This document shows positions 1 through 5,221 of a stretch of DNA of 6,830 nt, in pieces. The stretch covers positions 8,725 through 15,554 of the forward strand of contig JAHZBJ010000031.1 of assembly GCA_019423445.1 (NCBI GenBank), given 5' to 3'. The notes below the pieces were generated by a model. The model searched no databases. It saw only the letters and a list, made by a program, of their open reading frames with translations, and was not told the DNA's origin. The first letter of the stretch is position 1; every line of letters begins with the position of its first letter. Origin of the DNA: Oscillospiraceae bacterium. Its GTDB lineage: Bacteria; Bacillota; Clostridia; Oscillospirales; Ruminococcaceae. A program made the translations under genes and the position numbers.

Positions 1-309
1 GAGCAATCCGGTCTGGCCCGGCTGATCGGGGCAGGATACGACCTGCTGGGCCTTATCTCCTACCTCACCGCAGGAAAGCCCGAGGTCCGGGCCTGGACCA
101 TCCGCAAGGGCACCAAGGCCCCCCAGGCCGCCGGGAAGATCCACAGCGACTTTGAGCGGGGCTTCATCCGGGCCGAGGTGGTGGCCTACGACGACCTGAT
201 GGCCTGCGGCTCCATGGCCGCCGCCAAGGAAAAGGGCCTGGTTCGCAGCGAAGGGAAGGAATACGTCATGAAAGACGGGGACATCGTTCTCTTCCGCTTC
301 AACGTTTAA
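1..309 (+). CDS. ychF: YchF/OLA1 family P-loop ATPase, C-terminal part (5' truncated by window)
   Basis: The window opens inside this gene, in frame 1. 102 codons are visible before the TAA at 307-309. The family (YchF in bacteria, OLA1 in eukaryotes) is an Obg-related cytoplasmic ATPase that associates with ribosomes and has been linked to oxidative stress responses. The visible part is the C-terminal TGS domain and tail, which are highly conserved. Diagnostic stretches are LGLISYLTAGKPEVRAW, then KAPQAAGKIHSDFERGFIRA, then EVVAYDDL, a GKEYV(M)KDGD segment and the terminal FRFNV. The G domain with the NxxE-type ATP-specificity motif lies outside the window and cannot be checked. No frame break is seen. 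No convincing terminator follows; only a 4-bp CCCC/GGGG hairpin lies at 335-346. The next promoter starts 38 bases after the stop, so the downstream gene is probably transcribed independently. Confidence 0.95.
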   Translation, partial: EQSGLARLIGAGYDLLGLISYLTAGKPEVRAWTIRKGTKAPQAAGKIHSDFERGFIRAEVVAYDDLMACGSMAAAKEKGLVRSEGKEYVMKDGDIVLFRFNV

Positions 310-346
310 GGAGTCCCCTGCCCTGAAAATAATTCCCCTGGCGGGG

Positions 347-375
347 TTTACAAAACGGAGAAAATCCCTTATACT
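347..375 (+). promoter_or_regulatory. Sigma-A type promoter of the fluoride-riboswitch antiporter gene
   Basis: A -35 box TTTACA (347-352) and a -10 box TATACT (370-375) are separated by exactly 17 bases. Each differs from the consensus at one position. The predicted transcription start is about 381-383, so the RNA would begin at essentially the first paired bases of the riboswitch aptamer, with almost no 5' extension. Start-site position is inferred from box spacing. Confidence 0.8.
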
Positions 376-379
376 TTCT

Positions 380-436
380 GGGGAATGAAGTTCTCCCTTG
401 GGAAACCTAAACCGCTCCATGAGCTGATGACTTCTG
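380..436 (+). ncRNA. Fluoride riboswitch aptamer (crcB motif)
   Basis: Seen in the sequence: a first stem pairs 380-383 and 385 with 394-397 and 392 (one A/C mismatch, one G-U) and closes a 6-base loop TGAAGT (386-391). The conserved AACCGC-type block follows (410-415), then a short stem GCTC (414-417)/GAGC (421-424), then GCTGATGACTTC (423-434). Loop bases GAAGT (387-391) are fully complementary to ACTTC (430-434), which reproduces the defining pseudoknot of the fluoride riboswitch. The more common pair in this class is GGAGU/ACUCC, so the change to GAAGU/ACUUC keeps pairing. A small extra hairpin with a GAAA tetraloop (about 400-407) sits in the joining region, where variable insertions are tolerated. 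Known of the family: it binds fluoride via Mg2+ and turns on detoxification genes. A covariance-model search should match Rfam crcB. Confidence 0.9.
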
Positions 437-469
437 TGATGCTACTGTCGCAGAAGGCATCAGCTTTTT
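422..469 (+). terminator. Riboswitch expression platform: intrinsic terminator overlapping the aptamer
   Basis: A long stem pairs 422-436 (AGCTGATGACTTCTG) with 451-465 (CAGAAGGCATCAGCT), giving 14 pairs and one A/G mismatch, with a 14-base loop. It ends in a five-T run (465-469). Its left arm reuses the 3' strand of the aptamer stem (421-424) and the pseudoknot strand (430-434), so terminator and ligand-bound aptamer exclude each other. This is the usual layout of a transcriptional ON switch: without fluoride the RNA ends here, with fluoride the polymerase reads on to the antiporter's ribosome binding site (AAAGGAGG, 476-483). Confidence 0.88.
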
Positions 470-489
470 GCGTCCAAAGGAGGATTTTT

Positions 490-1713
490 ATGTTGGAATC
501 CCTGTCCCTGATTTTCCTGGCCGGCCTTGCCGCAGCCGCAGTCTGCCGGAAGCTGAAGCTCCCGGGTATCATCGGTATGCTGGCCACCGGCATCGTCCTG
601 GGGCCCTATGTCCTGAATCTCCTGGACCCCTCCATCCTTTCCATATCCCCGGACCTCAGGCAGATGGCCCTGATCATTATTCTTTTGAAAGCGGGGCTCT
701 CCCTGGACCCGGCGGACCTGAAGCGGGTGGGCAGGCCGGCGGTGCTGATGTCGTTTCTCCCCGCCAGTTTCGAGATCCTGGCTTTTCTCCTTCTGGCTCC
801 CACCCTGCTGGGGGTAACCAGGACCGAGGCCGCTGTAATGGGAGCCGTGTTGGGAGCCGTCTCCCCGGCGGTGGTGGTACCTCGAATGGTCCGGCTGATG
901 GACCAGCGTCTCGGCACCTCCAAAGGAATCCCCCAGCTGATTATGGCAGGGGCTTCCTGCGACGACGTCTTCGTGATTGTGTTGTTTTCCACCTTCACCG
1001 GGATGGCCCAGGGCGGCGGCACACAGCTTACAAACCTTATCGATATCCCCGTCTCCATCCTGCTGGGAGTGGCTCTGGGAGCGGCGGCTGGGCTCCTCCT
1101 CAGCTCCCTTTTTGAGGCGGCCTGGGCCCGCCGCCGCCATATCCGGAACAGCACCAAGGTTATCATTGTCCTGGGAGTGGCTTTTCTTCTGACCGCGGCG
1201 GAGACCCGGGCAAAAGGCGTGATCCCGGTTTCTGGGCTGCTGGCGGTGGTGAGCATGGCCTGCCTTTTGAAGATGCGGTGTGTTCCCTCGGTTTCCAGAC
1301 GGCTTTCGGAAAAATTCGGGAAGCTATGGCTGGCAGCGGAGACGGTTCTCTTCGTTCTGGTGGGAGCGGCGGTGGATATCCGTTATACCCTCCAAGCCGG
1401 TCCCGCAGCTGTCGGGATGATCCTGTCCGCCCTCCTCTTCCGGGGAGTAGGGGTACTTCTCTGCCTGTTGGGGACGCCTCTGAACCGGAAGGAACGGCTC
1501 TTCTGCGTCCTGGCCTATCTGCCCAAAGCCACCGTCCAGGCGGCCATTGGTTCCGTTCCTCTGGCTATGGGGCTTCCCTGCGGCCAGCTGGTCCTCTCGG
1601 TGGCGGTGCTGGCCATTCTCATTACCGCACCCCTGGGAGCCACAGCCATAGACCTGAGCTGCGGAACCCTCCTTTCCCGGGAGGAGGGCCCTTCTCCCGC
1701 CCCTCCAGCCTGA
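490..1713 (+). CDS. Cation:proton antiporter (Na+/H+ exchanger family), fluoride-riboswitch controlled
   Basis: This encodes a 407-residue integral membrane antiporter of the CPA superfamily (Na_H_Exchanger domain), expected to exchange protons for Na+ or another cation across the cytoplasmic membrane. Start choice: ATG 490 has AAAGGAGG six bases upstream. An in-frame ATG at 385 lies inside the riboswitch aptamer and has no ribosome binding site, so the longer reading is rejected. The protein is very hydrophobic with roughly 11-12 helices. Visible family landmarks are LLKAGLSLD near 65-73, the unwound-helix motif SPAVVVP at 125-131, the ion-binding pair D158-D159 in GASCDDVFVIV, and LPKATVQAAIG at 344-354 with K346 on a late helix. 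The two adjacent acidic residues resemble the electrogenic CPA2-like type, but ion and stoichiometry cannot be read from sequence. Antiporters are among the genes known downstream of fluoride riboswitches, so a role in fluoride or acid stress is likely. The C-terminus is a short proline-rich cytoplasmic tail. Confidence 0.9.
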   Translation: MLESLSLIFLAGLAAAAVCRKLKLPGIIGMLATGIVLGPYVLNLLDPSILSISPDLRQMALIIILLKAGLSLDPADLKRVGRPAVLMSFLPASFEILAFLLLAPTLLGVTRTEAAVMGAVLGAVSPAVVVPRMVRLMDQRLGTSKGIPQLIMAGASCDDVFVIVLFSTFTGMAQGGGTQLTNLIDIPVSILLGVALGAAAGLLLSSLFEAAWARRRHIRNSTKVIIVLGVAFLLTAAETRAKGVIPVSGLLAVVSMACLLKMRCVPSVSRRLSEKFGKLWLAAETVLFVLVGAAVDIRYTLQAGPAAVGMILSALLFRGVGVLLCLLGTPLNRKERLFCVLAYLPKATVQAAIGSVPLAMGLPCGQLVLSVAVLAILITAPLGATAIDLSCGTLLSREEGPSPAPPA

Positions 1714-1770
1714 CGGGAAACGCCGGCGCCCTGCCGCGGAGAAAACCCTATCCCCTTTTGGCTTTGCAAT

Positions 1771-1815
1771 AAAAGATCACCTCCAGGGGCATACTGCCGT
1801 TGAGGTGATCTTTTT
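1771..1815 (+). terminator. Intrinsic terminator whose right arm is the next gene's Shine-Dalgarno
   Basis: A perfect 13-bp stem pairs 1771-1783 (AAAAGATCACCTC) with 1802-1814 (GAGGTGATCTTTT). A small inner hairpin GGCA/TGCC lies at 1788-1798, and the T-run is 1811-1815. As a terminator it closes the antiporter gene 57 bases after its stop. The right arm GAGGTGATC (1802-1810) is also a nine-base match to the complement of the 16S rRNA 3' tail, and the T-run spaces it from the ATG at 1816. No other ribosome binding site precedes that ATG. The hairpin can therefore both end transcription and mask translation of the following gene. Confidence 0.85.
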
Positions 1816-2724
1816 ATGAAGTATCGAAATTTCCATGACGCCGGGAAAGGCCCTTTTTTTGAAGGATGGTATCTGAAACACCAGCAGGGAGAAAAGACCT
1901 TAGCCCTGATCCCCTCTTTCCACCGGGAGAAAAACGGACACGCCTTCGCTTCCCTCCAGATCATCACGGGAGAAGGGTCCTGGAGCACCGTCCTCCCTCC
2001 TGAGTCCTTCTGGGCTTCCCGGGATGAATTCCAGGTCAGAGCGGGAGGCATTTCCTGCTCCTCTCAGGGGCTTCACGCTGACCTGTCCCTTCCGGGGCTG
2101 AGGATTCAAGGGGAAGTGCGGTACGGCCCCTTTGCCCCACCCCGCAAGGATATGATGGGCCCCTTCCGCGTTCTTTCCTTCCTCCCCTGCCATCACGGGG
2201 TCCTCAGCCTTTTTCACTCCCTTTCCGGGCAGCTCTCGGTAAACGGGGAGCTTTGGGACTTCGCCGGCGGGCAGGGGTATCTGGAAAAGGACTGGGGGAG
2301 TTCTTTCCCAGAATCCTACCTGTGGACCCACTGCTTCTGGGAACAGCAGGGAAAGCACTTCTCCCTTATGGCGGCGGCTGCCTCCGTCCCTCTGGGTCCG
2401 GCGGTGATTCGGGGATGTATCTGCGCCCTTCTTCTTGGGGATAAGCAGGTGCGTATGGCCACCTACCTGGGGGCCCGGGTCCTCCAATGGGGAAAGGACG
2501 GCGTCCTCATCTCCCAGGGCCCTCTCCTTCTTGAGATCCGGCCTCTTTCCCAAAAGGGTCATCTTCTCCAGGCTCCCCAGGAGGGGGCCATGTCCCGGGG
2601 AGTCCGGGAGGCAGCGGCCCTCCCGGTGCGCCTGCGCCTCTGGCTGGATTCCCGGGCCGTCCTGGACCGGGTCTGCACCGGGAGCTGGGAGGCCTCCTTC
2701 CCGGAAAAAGAGGAACAGGAGTAA
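1816..2724 (+). CDS. Tocopherol cyclase-like family protein, function unknown in Firmicutes
   Basis: A 302-residue protein without signal peptide or membrane segment, so probably cytoplasmic. Two signatures place it in the tocopherol-cyclase-like family (related to the AttH/CrtC lipocalin-type barrels): GPFFEGWYLKHQ near residues 12-23, and GYLEKDWGSSFPESYLWTHC near 153-172. The second resembles the EK(N/D)WG..FP..W block conserved in plant and cyanobacterial tocopherol cyclases. In plants these enzymes close the chromanol ring of vitamin E precursors. Clostridia are not known to make tocopherols, so the bacterial substrate is unknown and a lipid or isoprenoid ligand is only a guess. The start at 1816 fits the family's short N-terminus before FEGWY, and GAGGTGATC upstream serves as ribosome binding site. 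Its expression seems limited by the hairpin that contains this site. It lies 102 bases after the antiporter, on the same strand, and may be a read-through member of the fluoride-controlled transcript. It converges with the MYG1-like gene. Confidence 0.8.
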   Translation: MKYRNFHDAGKGPFFEGWYLKHQQGEKTLALIPSFHREKNGHAFASLQIITGEGSWSTVLPPESFWASRDEFQVRAGGISCSSQGLHADLSLPGLRIQGEVRYGPFAPPRKDMMGPFRVLSFLPCHHGVLSLFHSLSGQLSVNGELWDFAGGQGYLEKDWGSSFPESYLWTHCFWEQQGKHFSLMAAAASVPLGPAVIRGCICALLLGDKQVRMATYLGARVLQWGKDGVLISQGPLLLEIRPLSQKGHLLQAPQEGAMSRGVREAAALPVRLRLWLDSRAVLDRVCTGSWEASFPEKEEQE

Positions 2725-2732
2725 CCCCAAAA

Positions 2733-2801
2733 CCGCCTTGCGCGGACTTCACCGGCGGGAAAAACAGCATCTCCCGCCTATCCCCACCCCTAAAGAAGGG
2801 G
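2733..2801. other. Convergent intergenic region with GC-rich hairpins
   Basis: The 85 bases between the two convergent stop codons hold three short inverted repeats: CCGC/GCGG (2733-2736 with 2742-2745; read on the minus strand it is followed by TTTT), GGCGGGA/TCCCGCC (2754-2760 with 2772-2778) and CCCC/GGGG (2787-2790 with 2798-2801). They probably act as bidirectional transcription ends. None has a classical stem plus long T-tract, so this is a weak call. Confidence 0.35.
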
Positions 2802-2809
2802 CACGCCTC

Positions 2810-3631
2810 TCAGGACTGTTCCTGGTCCGGCTTTTGGGCGGCCAGGGCCAGACGACAGGCTGCCACCGCGTCCTCCTGGGTATCCGCCGACACCAGGAAG
2901 CGGTTGTTGTGGCAGAACCGCAGGGTGGGGATTCCGGTGATGGCCTGGAGTTCCGCGGCGGAACGTCCGGCCCACTCCGCCGGGAAGGGACATTTGAGGC
3001 TGCCTTCCTTTTCCGGCTCCGGGACGCACTGACCGCTCCAGCCTCCCCGCTGAGAGGGATAAACTACAAACTTTGCCGGGGTCTTCACCACAAATGGCTT
3101 CCAGGGGCAGTAGACTTCCAGAATCACCACCCCATCCTTCATGGCCCGGACCCCTTCCTTTACCACATGATAGGCCCGGCCCATGGCCTGCACCGCCTCG
3201 ATGCGGTTCCGGAGGATCTTCTCCGCCAACTCCACCGCCTCAAAAAAACGGGCGTCCGGGTCCGCGCCGCTGTCCCAGAGGGGGTTGAAATCAGCGACGA
3301 TATCCGGCAGCACCCCGCCGCAGCCGGTGTTGTCGTCCAGGTCCAGGGGCTGGACGAACCGCTCATCCAAGCGCCGGGCCTCAGTCTCTCCCAAAATAGA
3401 GGGGCCGTACTCCCGCCACAACAGGCCAAAGGCCGCATAGGGCACCCCATTGGGCCGTACCGGGGCCCCCGCCTGGTGGTGATCAAATTCCCCCCAGCCG
3501 ATGTCAAAAGCCAAACCCTGAAAATCCTCCGGCACCTGGTAAACCCGCCGGATCTCCACTCCAGGCTTGAGAATCCGCAGCAGGGCGGCGGAAAAAACGT
3601 CATCGGCGTGGAATTTTCCCGCGTGGGTCAA
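2810..3631 (-). CDS. MYG1/UPF0160 family metal-dependent hydrolase (putative nuclease)
   Basis: A 273-residue soluble protein of the MYG1 (UPF0160) family. The family is related to DHH phosphoesterases, and the eukaryotic member is reported as a 3'-5' RNA exonuclease. Visible motifs are THAGKFHADDVF at residues 2-13, with likely metal ligands H3, H8, D10 and D11; D43 followed by GEFDHHQ, with the DHH triad at 50-52; the D97-D100 cluster before NTG; and the C-terminal GGWSGQCVP (196-204) with CPFPAEWAGRS (214-224). Full-length bacterial members are close to this size or slightly longer. The start is TTG (3631-3629), with AGGA at spacing 7. No other standard start is possible, because an in-frame TAG lies four codons upstream. 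The natural substrate of the bacterial proteins is not established. The gene stands alone, divergent from the metY-type gene and convergent to the tocopherol-cyclase-like gene. Confidence 0.88.
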   Translation of the reverse strand: MTHAGKFHADDVFSAALLRILKPGVEIRRVYQVPEDFQGLAFDIGWGEFDHHQAGAPVRPNGVPYAAFGLLWREYGPSILGETEARRLDERFVQPLDLDDNTGCGGVLPDIVADFNPLWDSGADPDARFFEAVELAEKILRNRIEAVQAMGRAYHVVKEGVRAMKDGVVILEVYCPWKPFVVKTPAKFVVYPSQRGGWSGQCVPEPEKEGSLKCPFPAEWAGRSAAELQAITGIPTLRFCHNNRFLVSADTQEDAVAACRLALAAQKPDQEQS

Positions 3632-3640
3632 AACAATATC

Positions 3641-3655
3641 CTAAATGGGGTGCAT
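3641..3655 (-). other. Possible four-codon upstream ORF ahead of the MYG1-like gene
   Basis: On the minus strand, ATG CAC CCC ATT TAG (3655-3641) lies in frame with, and just upstream of, the TTG start at 3631. AAGGCGG precedes it by four bases, and its stop overlaps the AGGA of the main gene. It could couple ribosome arrival to the weak TTG start, or it could be the decayed original start. Either is inference. Confidence 0.25.
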
Positions 3656-3752
3656 AAAACCGCCTTCTTTCTCCAATACTGATTTATTTGCCTTCCACCG
3701 GAGGGTTCTCCAGGGGACAGGCTGCCTTCTCTGTATTCTGAACGTTACCTCA

Positions 3753-3761
3753 AGTATACCA
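3753..3761 (-). promoter_or_regulatory. Extended -10 promoter candidate for the MYG1-like gene
   Basis: The minus strand reads TGGTATACT, a TATACT -10 box (3758-3753) with the TGn extension. No good -35 is seen at 16-18 bases, which is tolerated in extended -10 promoters. The start would be near 3746, giving a leader of about 115 bases. Confidence 0.5.
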
Positions 3762-3763
3762 CA

Positions 3764-3798
3764 CCGGCGGGGAAATTTCCTCCCCTCCGGTTCTTTTT
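3764..3798 (+). terminator. Orphan intrinsic terminator-like hairpin in the divergent region
   Basis: Nine pairs with one C/T mismatch: CCGGCGGGGA (3764-3773) pairs with TCCCCTCCGG (3781-3790) around a 7-base loop, and TTCTTTTT (3791-3798) follows. This is a full terminator on the plus strand, yet no plus-strand gene ends nearby. The last plus-strand stop is at 2724. It may end a small RNA or stray antisense transcript, or insulate the promoter at 3833. Confidence 0.65.
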
Positions 3799-3832
3799 CA
3801 CCGCTCCTGGGTGCGGACAGCCTTCCCGGGGC

Positions 3833-3861
3833 TTGCCCAGCCCTCCCGGATGCCGTATAAT
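3833..3861 (+). promoter_or_regulatory. Promoter of the metY-ansA unit
   Basis: TTGCCC (3833-3838) and a perfect TATAAT (3856-3861) are 17 bases apart. Transcription should start near 3868. The roughly 46-base leader contains a 6-bp hairpin GTCCGG/CCGGAC (3881-3886 with 3893-3898) just before the ribosome binding site. No SAM, T-box or other known methionine riboswitch is recognisable there; it is too short to hold one. Confidence 0.8.
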
Positions 3862-3913
3862 CAAAGTATCAGACCCTGGCGTCCGGCCGCCTCCGGACAG
3901 AAAGGAGCACTCT

Positions 3914-5200
3914 ATGGAAAACCGTTCCCTGAAGTTTGAAACCCTCCAGCTCCACGCCGGACAGGAGCATCCCGATCCCGCCACCGGCGCCCGGGCAGTA
4001 CCCATCTACCAAACCACCTCCTTCGTCTTTGAAAACGCCGCCCAGGGGGCGGGACGGTTCGCCCTCACCGAGGAGGGGAACATCTATTCCCGGATCATGA
4101 ACCCCACCACCGATGTCTTTGAGGCCAGAGTCAACGCCTTGGAAGGAGGCGTGGGAGCCATGGCCTGCGCCAGCGGCGCCGCCGCCGTGGCCTACGCCTT
4201 CCTCACCCTCTGCCGCACCGGGGACCATATTGTCGCCGCCACCACCATCTACGGCGGCACCTTTAACCTTCTGGCCCACACCTTGGAGGACTTCGGCATC
4301 ACCTGCACCTTTGTGGACCCGGATCAGGAGGGCGCCTTTGAAGAGGCCATCCGCCCCAACACCAAGGCGGTGTTTATTGAAACCCTGGGCAACCCCGGGG
4401 CCAGTCTGGTGGATGTGGAGGCGGTAGCGGCGGTGGCCCACCGCCACGGCATCCCCCTCATTGTGGACAACACCTTCGCCACCCCCTATCTGTTCCGCCC
4501 CTTTGAGCACGGAGCGGACATTGTTGTCCACTCTGCTACCAAGTTCCTGGGGGGCCACGGCACCACCCTGGGAGGCGTACTGGTGGACGGAGGTACCTTC
4601 GACTGGGCCGCCAGCGGACGGTTCCCCGGCCTGGTGGAACCGGACCCCAGCTACCACGGCATCCGGTACGTGGAATTGGCGGGGCGGGCTGCCTACATCA
4701 CCAAGGCCCGGAACATCTACCTCCGGGATCTGGGAGCCGCCCTGGCTCCCATGAACGCTTTCTTCCTTCTCCAGGGGCTGGAGACCCTGAGTCTCCGGGT
4801 GGAACGCCATGTGGAAAATGCCCTGGCGGTGGTGGACTTCCTGAAAGACCATCCCAAGGTGGAGTCGGTGAGCCATCCCTCCCTTCCCCAGTGCGGCTAT
4901 CGGGAACTCTATGACCGTTACTTCCCCCGGGGCGCGGGATCCATCTTCACCTTCGACGTCAAAGGGGGATACGAAAAGGCCATGGCCTTCTGCGACCACC
5001 TGAAGATCTTTTCCCTTCTGGCCAACGTGGCGGACGTCAAAAGCCTGGTGATCCACCCAGCCAGCACCACCCACGGCCAAATGACTGTGGAGGAGCAGGC
5101 CGCCGCCGGCATCCGCCCCGGCACCATCCGCCTCTCCATCGGCACCGAGCACATTGACGACATCCTCTGGGATCTGGACCAGGCCCTGTCCGCCATCTGA
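3914..5200 (+). CDS. metY: O-acetylhomoserine sulfhydrylase / aminocarboxypropyltransferase (PLP enzyme)
   Basis: A 428-residue cytoplasmic PLP enzyme of the Cys/Met metabolism family. It converts O-acetylhomoserine and sulfide to homocysteine and acetate in the direct sulfhydrylation route to methionine. Visible family features are FETLQLHAGQ (8-17), VPIYQTTSFVF (29-39), YSRIMNPT (58-65; Y58 and R60 are typical cofactor-phosphate contacts from the neighbouring subunit), IYGGTFNLL with Y113 (112-120), VDNTFATPY with D185 (184-192), HSATKFLGGHG with Schiff-base lysine K210 (206-216), and SLVIHPASTTH (377-387). The length near 428 and the long insert around 222-262 favour the MetY type over the shorter cystathionine gamma-synthase/lyase types. 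Start: ATG 3914 follows AAAGGAG at spacing 7; upstream in-frame codons lie within the promoter and leader. It is the first gene of a two-gene unit, with 21 bases to the next ATG. A related gamma-family reaction cannot be excluded by sequence alone. Confidence 0.93.
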   Translation: MENRSLKFETLQLHAGQEHPDPATGARAVPIYQTTSFVFENAAQGAGRFALTEEGNIYSRIMNPTTDVFEARVNALEGGVGAMACASGAAAVAYAFLTLCRTGDHIVAATTIYGGTFNLLAHTLEDFGITCTFVDPDQEGAFEEAIRPNTKAVFIETLGNPGASLVDVEAVAAVAHRHGIPLIVDNTFATPYLFRPFEHGADIVVHSATKFLGGHGTTLGGVLVDGGTFDWAASGRFPGLVEPDPSYHGIRYVELAGRAAYITKARNIYLRDLGAALAPMNAFFLLQGLETLSLRVERHVENALAVVDFLKDHPKVESVSHPSLPQCGYRELYDRYFPRGAGSIFTFDVKGGYEKAMAFCDHLKIFSLLANVADVKSLVIHPASTTHGQMTVEEQAAAGIRPGTIRLSIGTEHIDDILWDLDQALSAI

Positions 5201-5221
5201 CCGTTCAAGGGAGGCACATTC

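Noticed and set aside
335..350. A CCCC/GGGG hairpin followed by TTTA as terminator of the ychF gene.
   Set aside because: Four base pairs with a short T-run are too weak, and the run is better explained as the -35 box of the antiporter promoter.
385..489. A 35-residue N-terminal extension of the antiporter from ATG 385.
   Set aside because: These bases form the riboswitch aptamer and terminator. There is no ribosome binding site for ATG 385, while ATG 490 has an excellent one.
2435..3682. A 415-codon plus-strand frame crossing the end of the tocopherol-cyclase-like gene and the whole MYG1-like gene.
   Set aside because: It overlaps two well-supported genes in other frames, and its translation is arginine/proline/glycine-rich without domain character.
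3833..3913. A 27-residue N-terminal extension of the MetY-type protein.
   Set aside because: The codons overlap the -35, the -10 and the leader. ATG 3914 has AAAGGAG and matches the family N-terminus.
3862..3913. A methionine-type riboswitch (SAM or T-box) before the metY-type gene.
   Set aside because: The leader from the predicted start is only about 46 bases with one 6-bp hairpin, too short for these elements, and no conserved core is visible.
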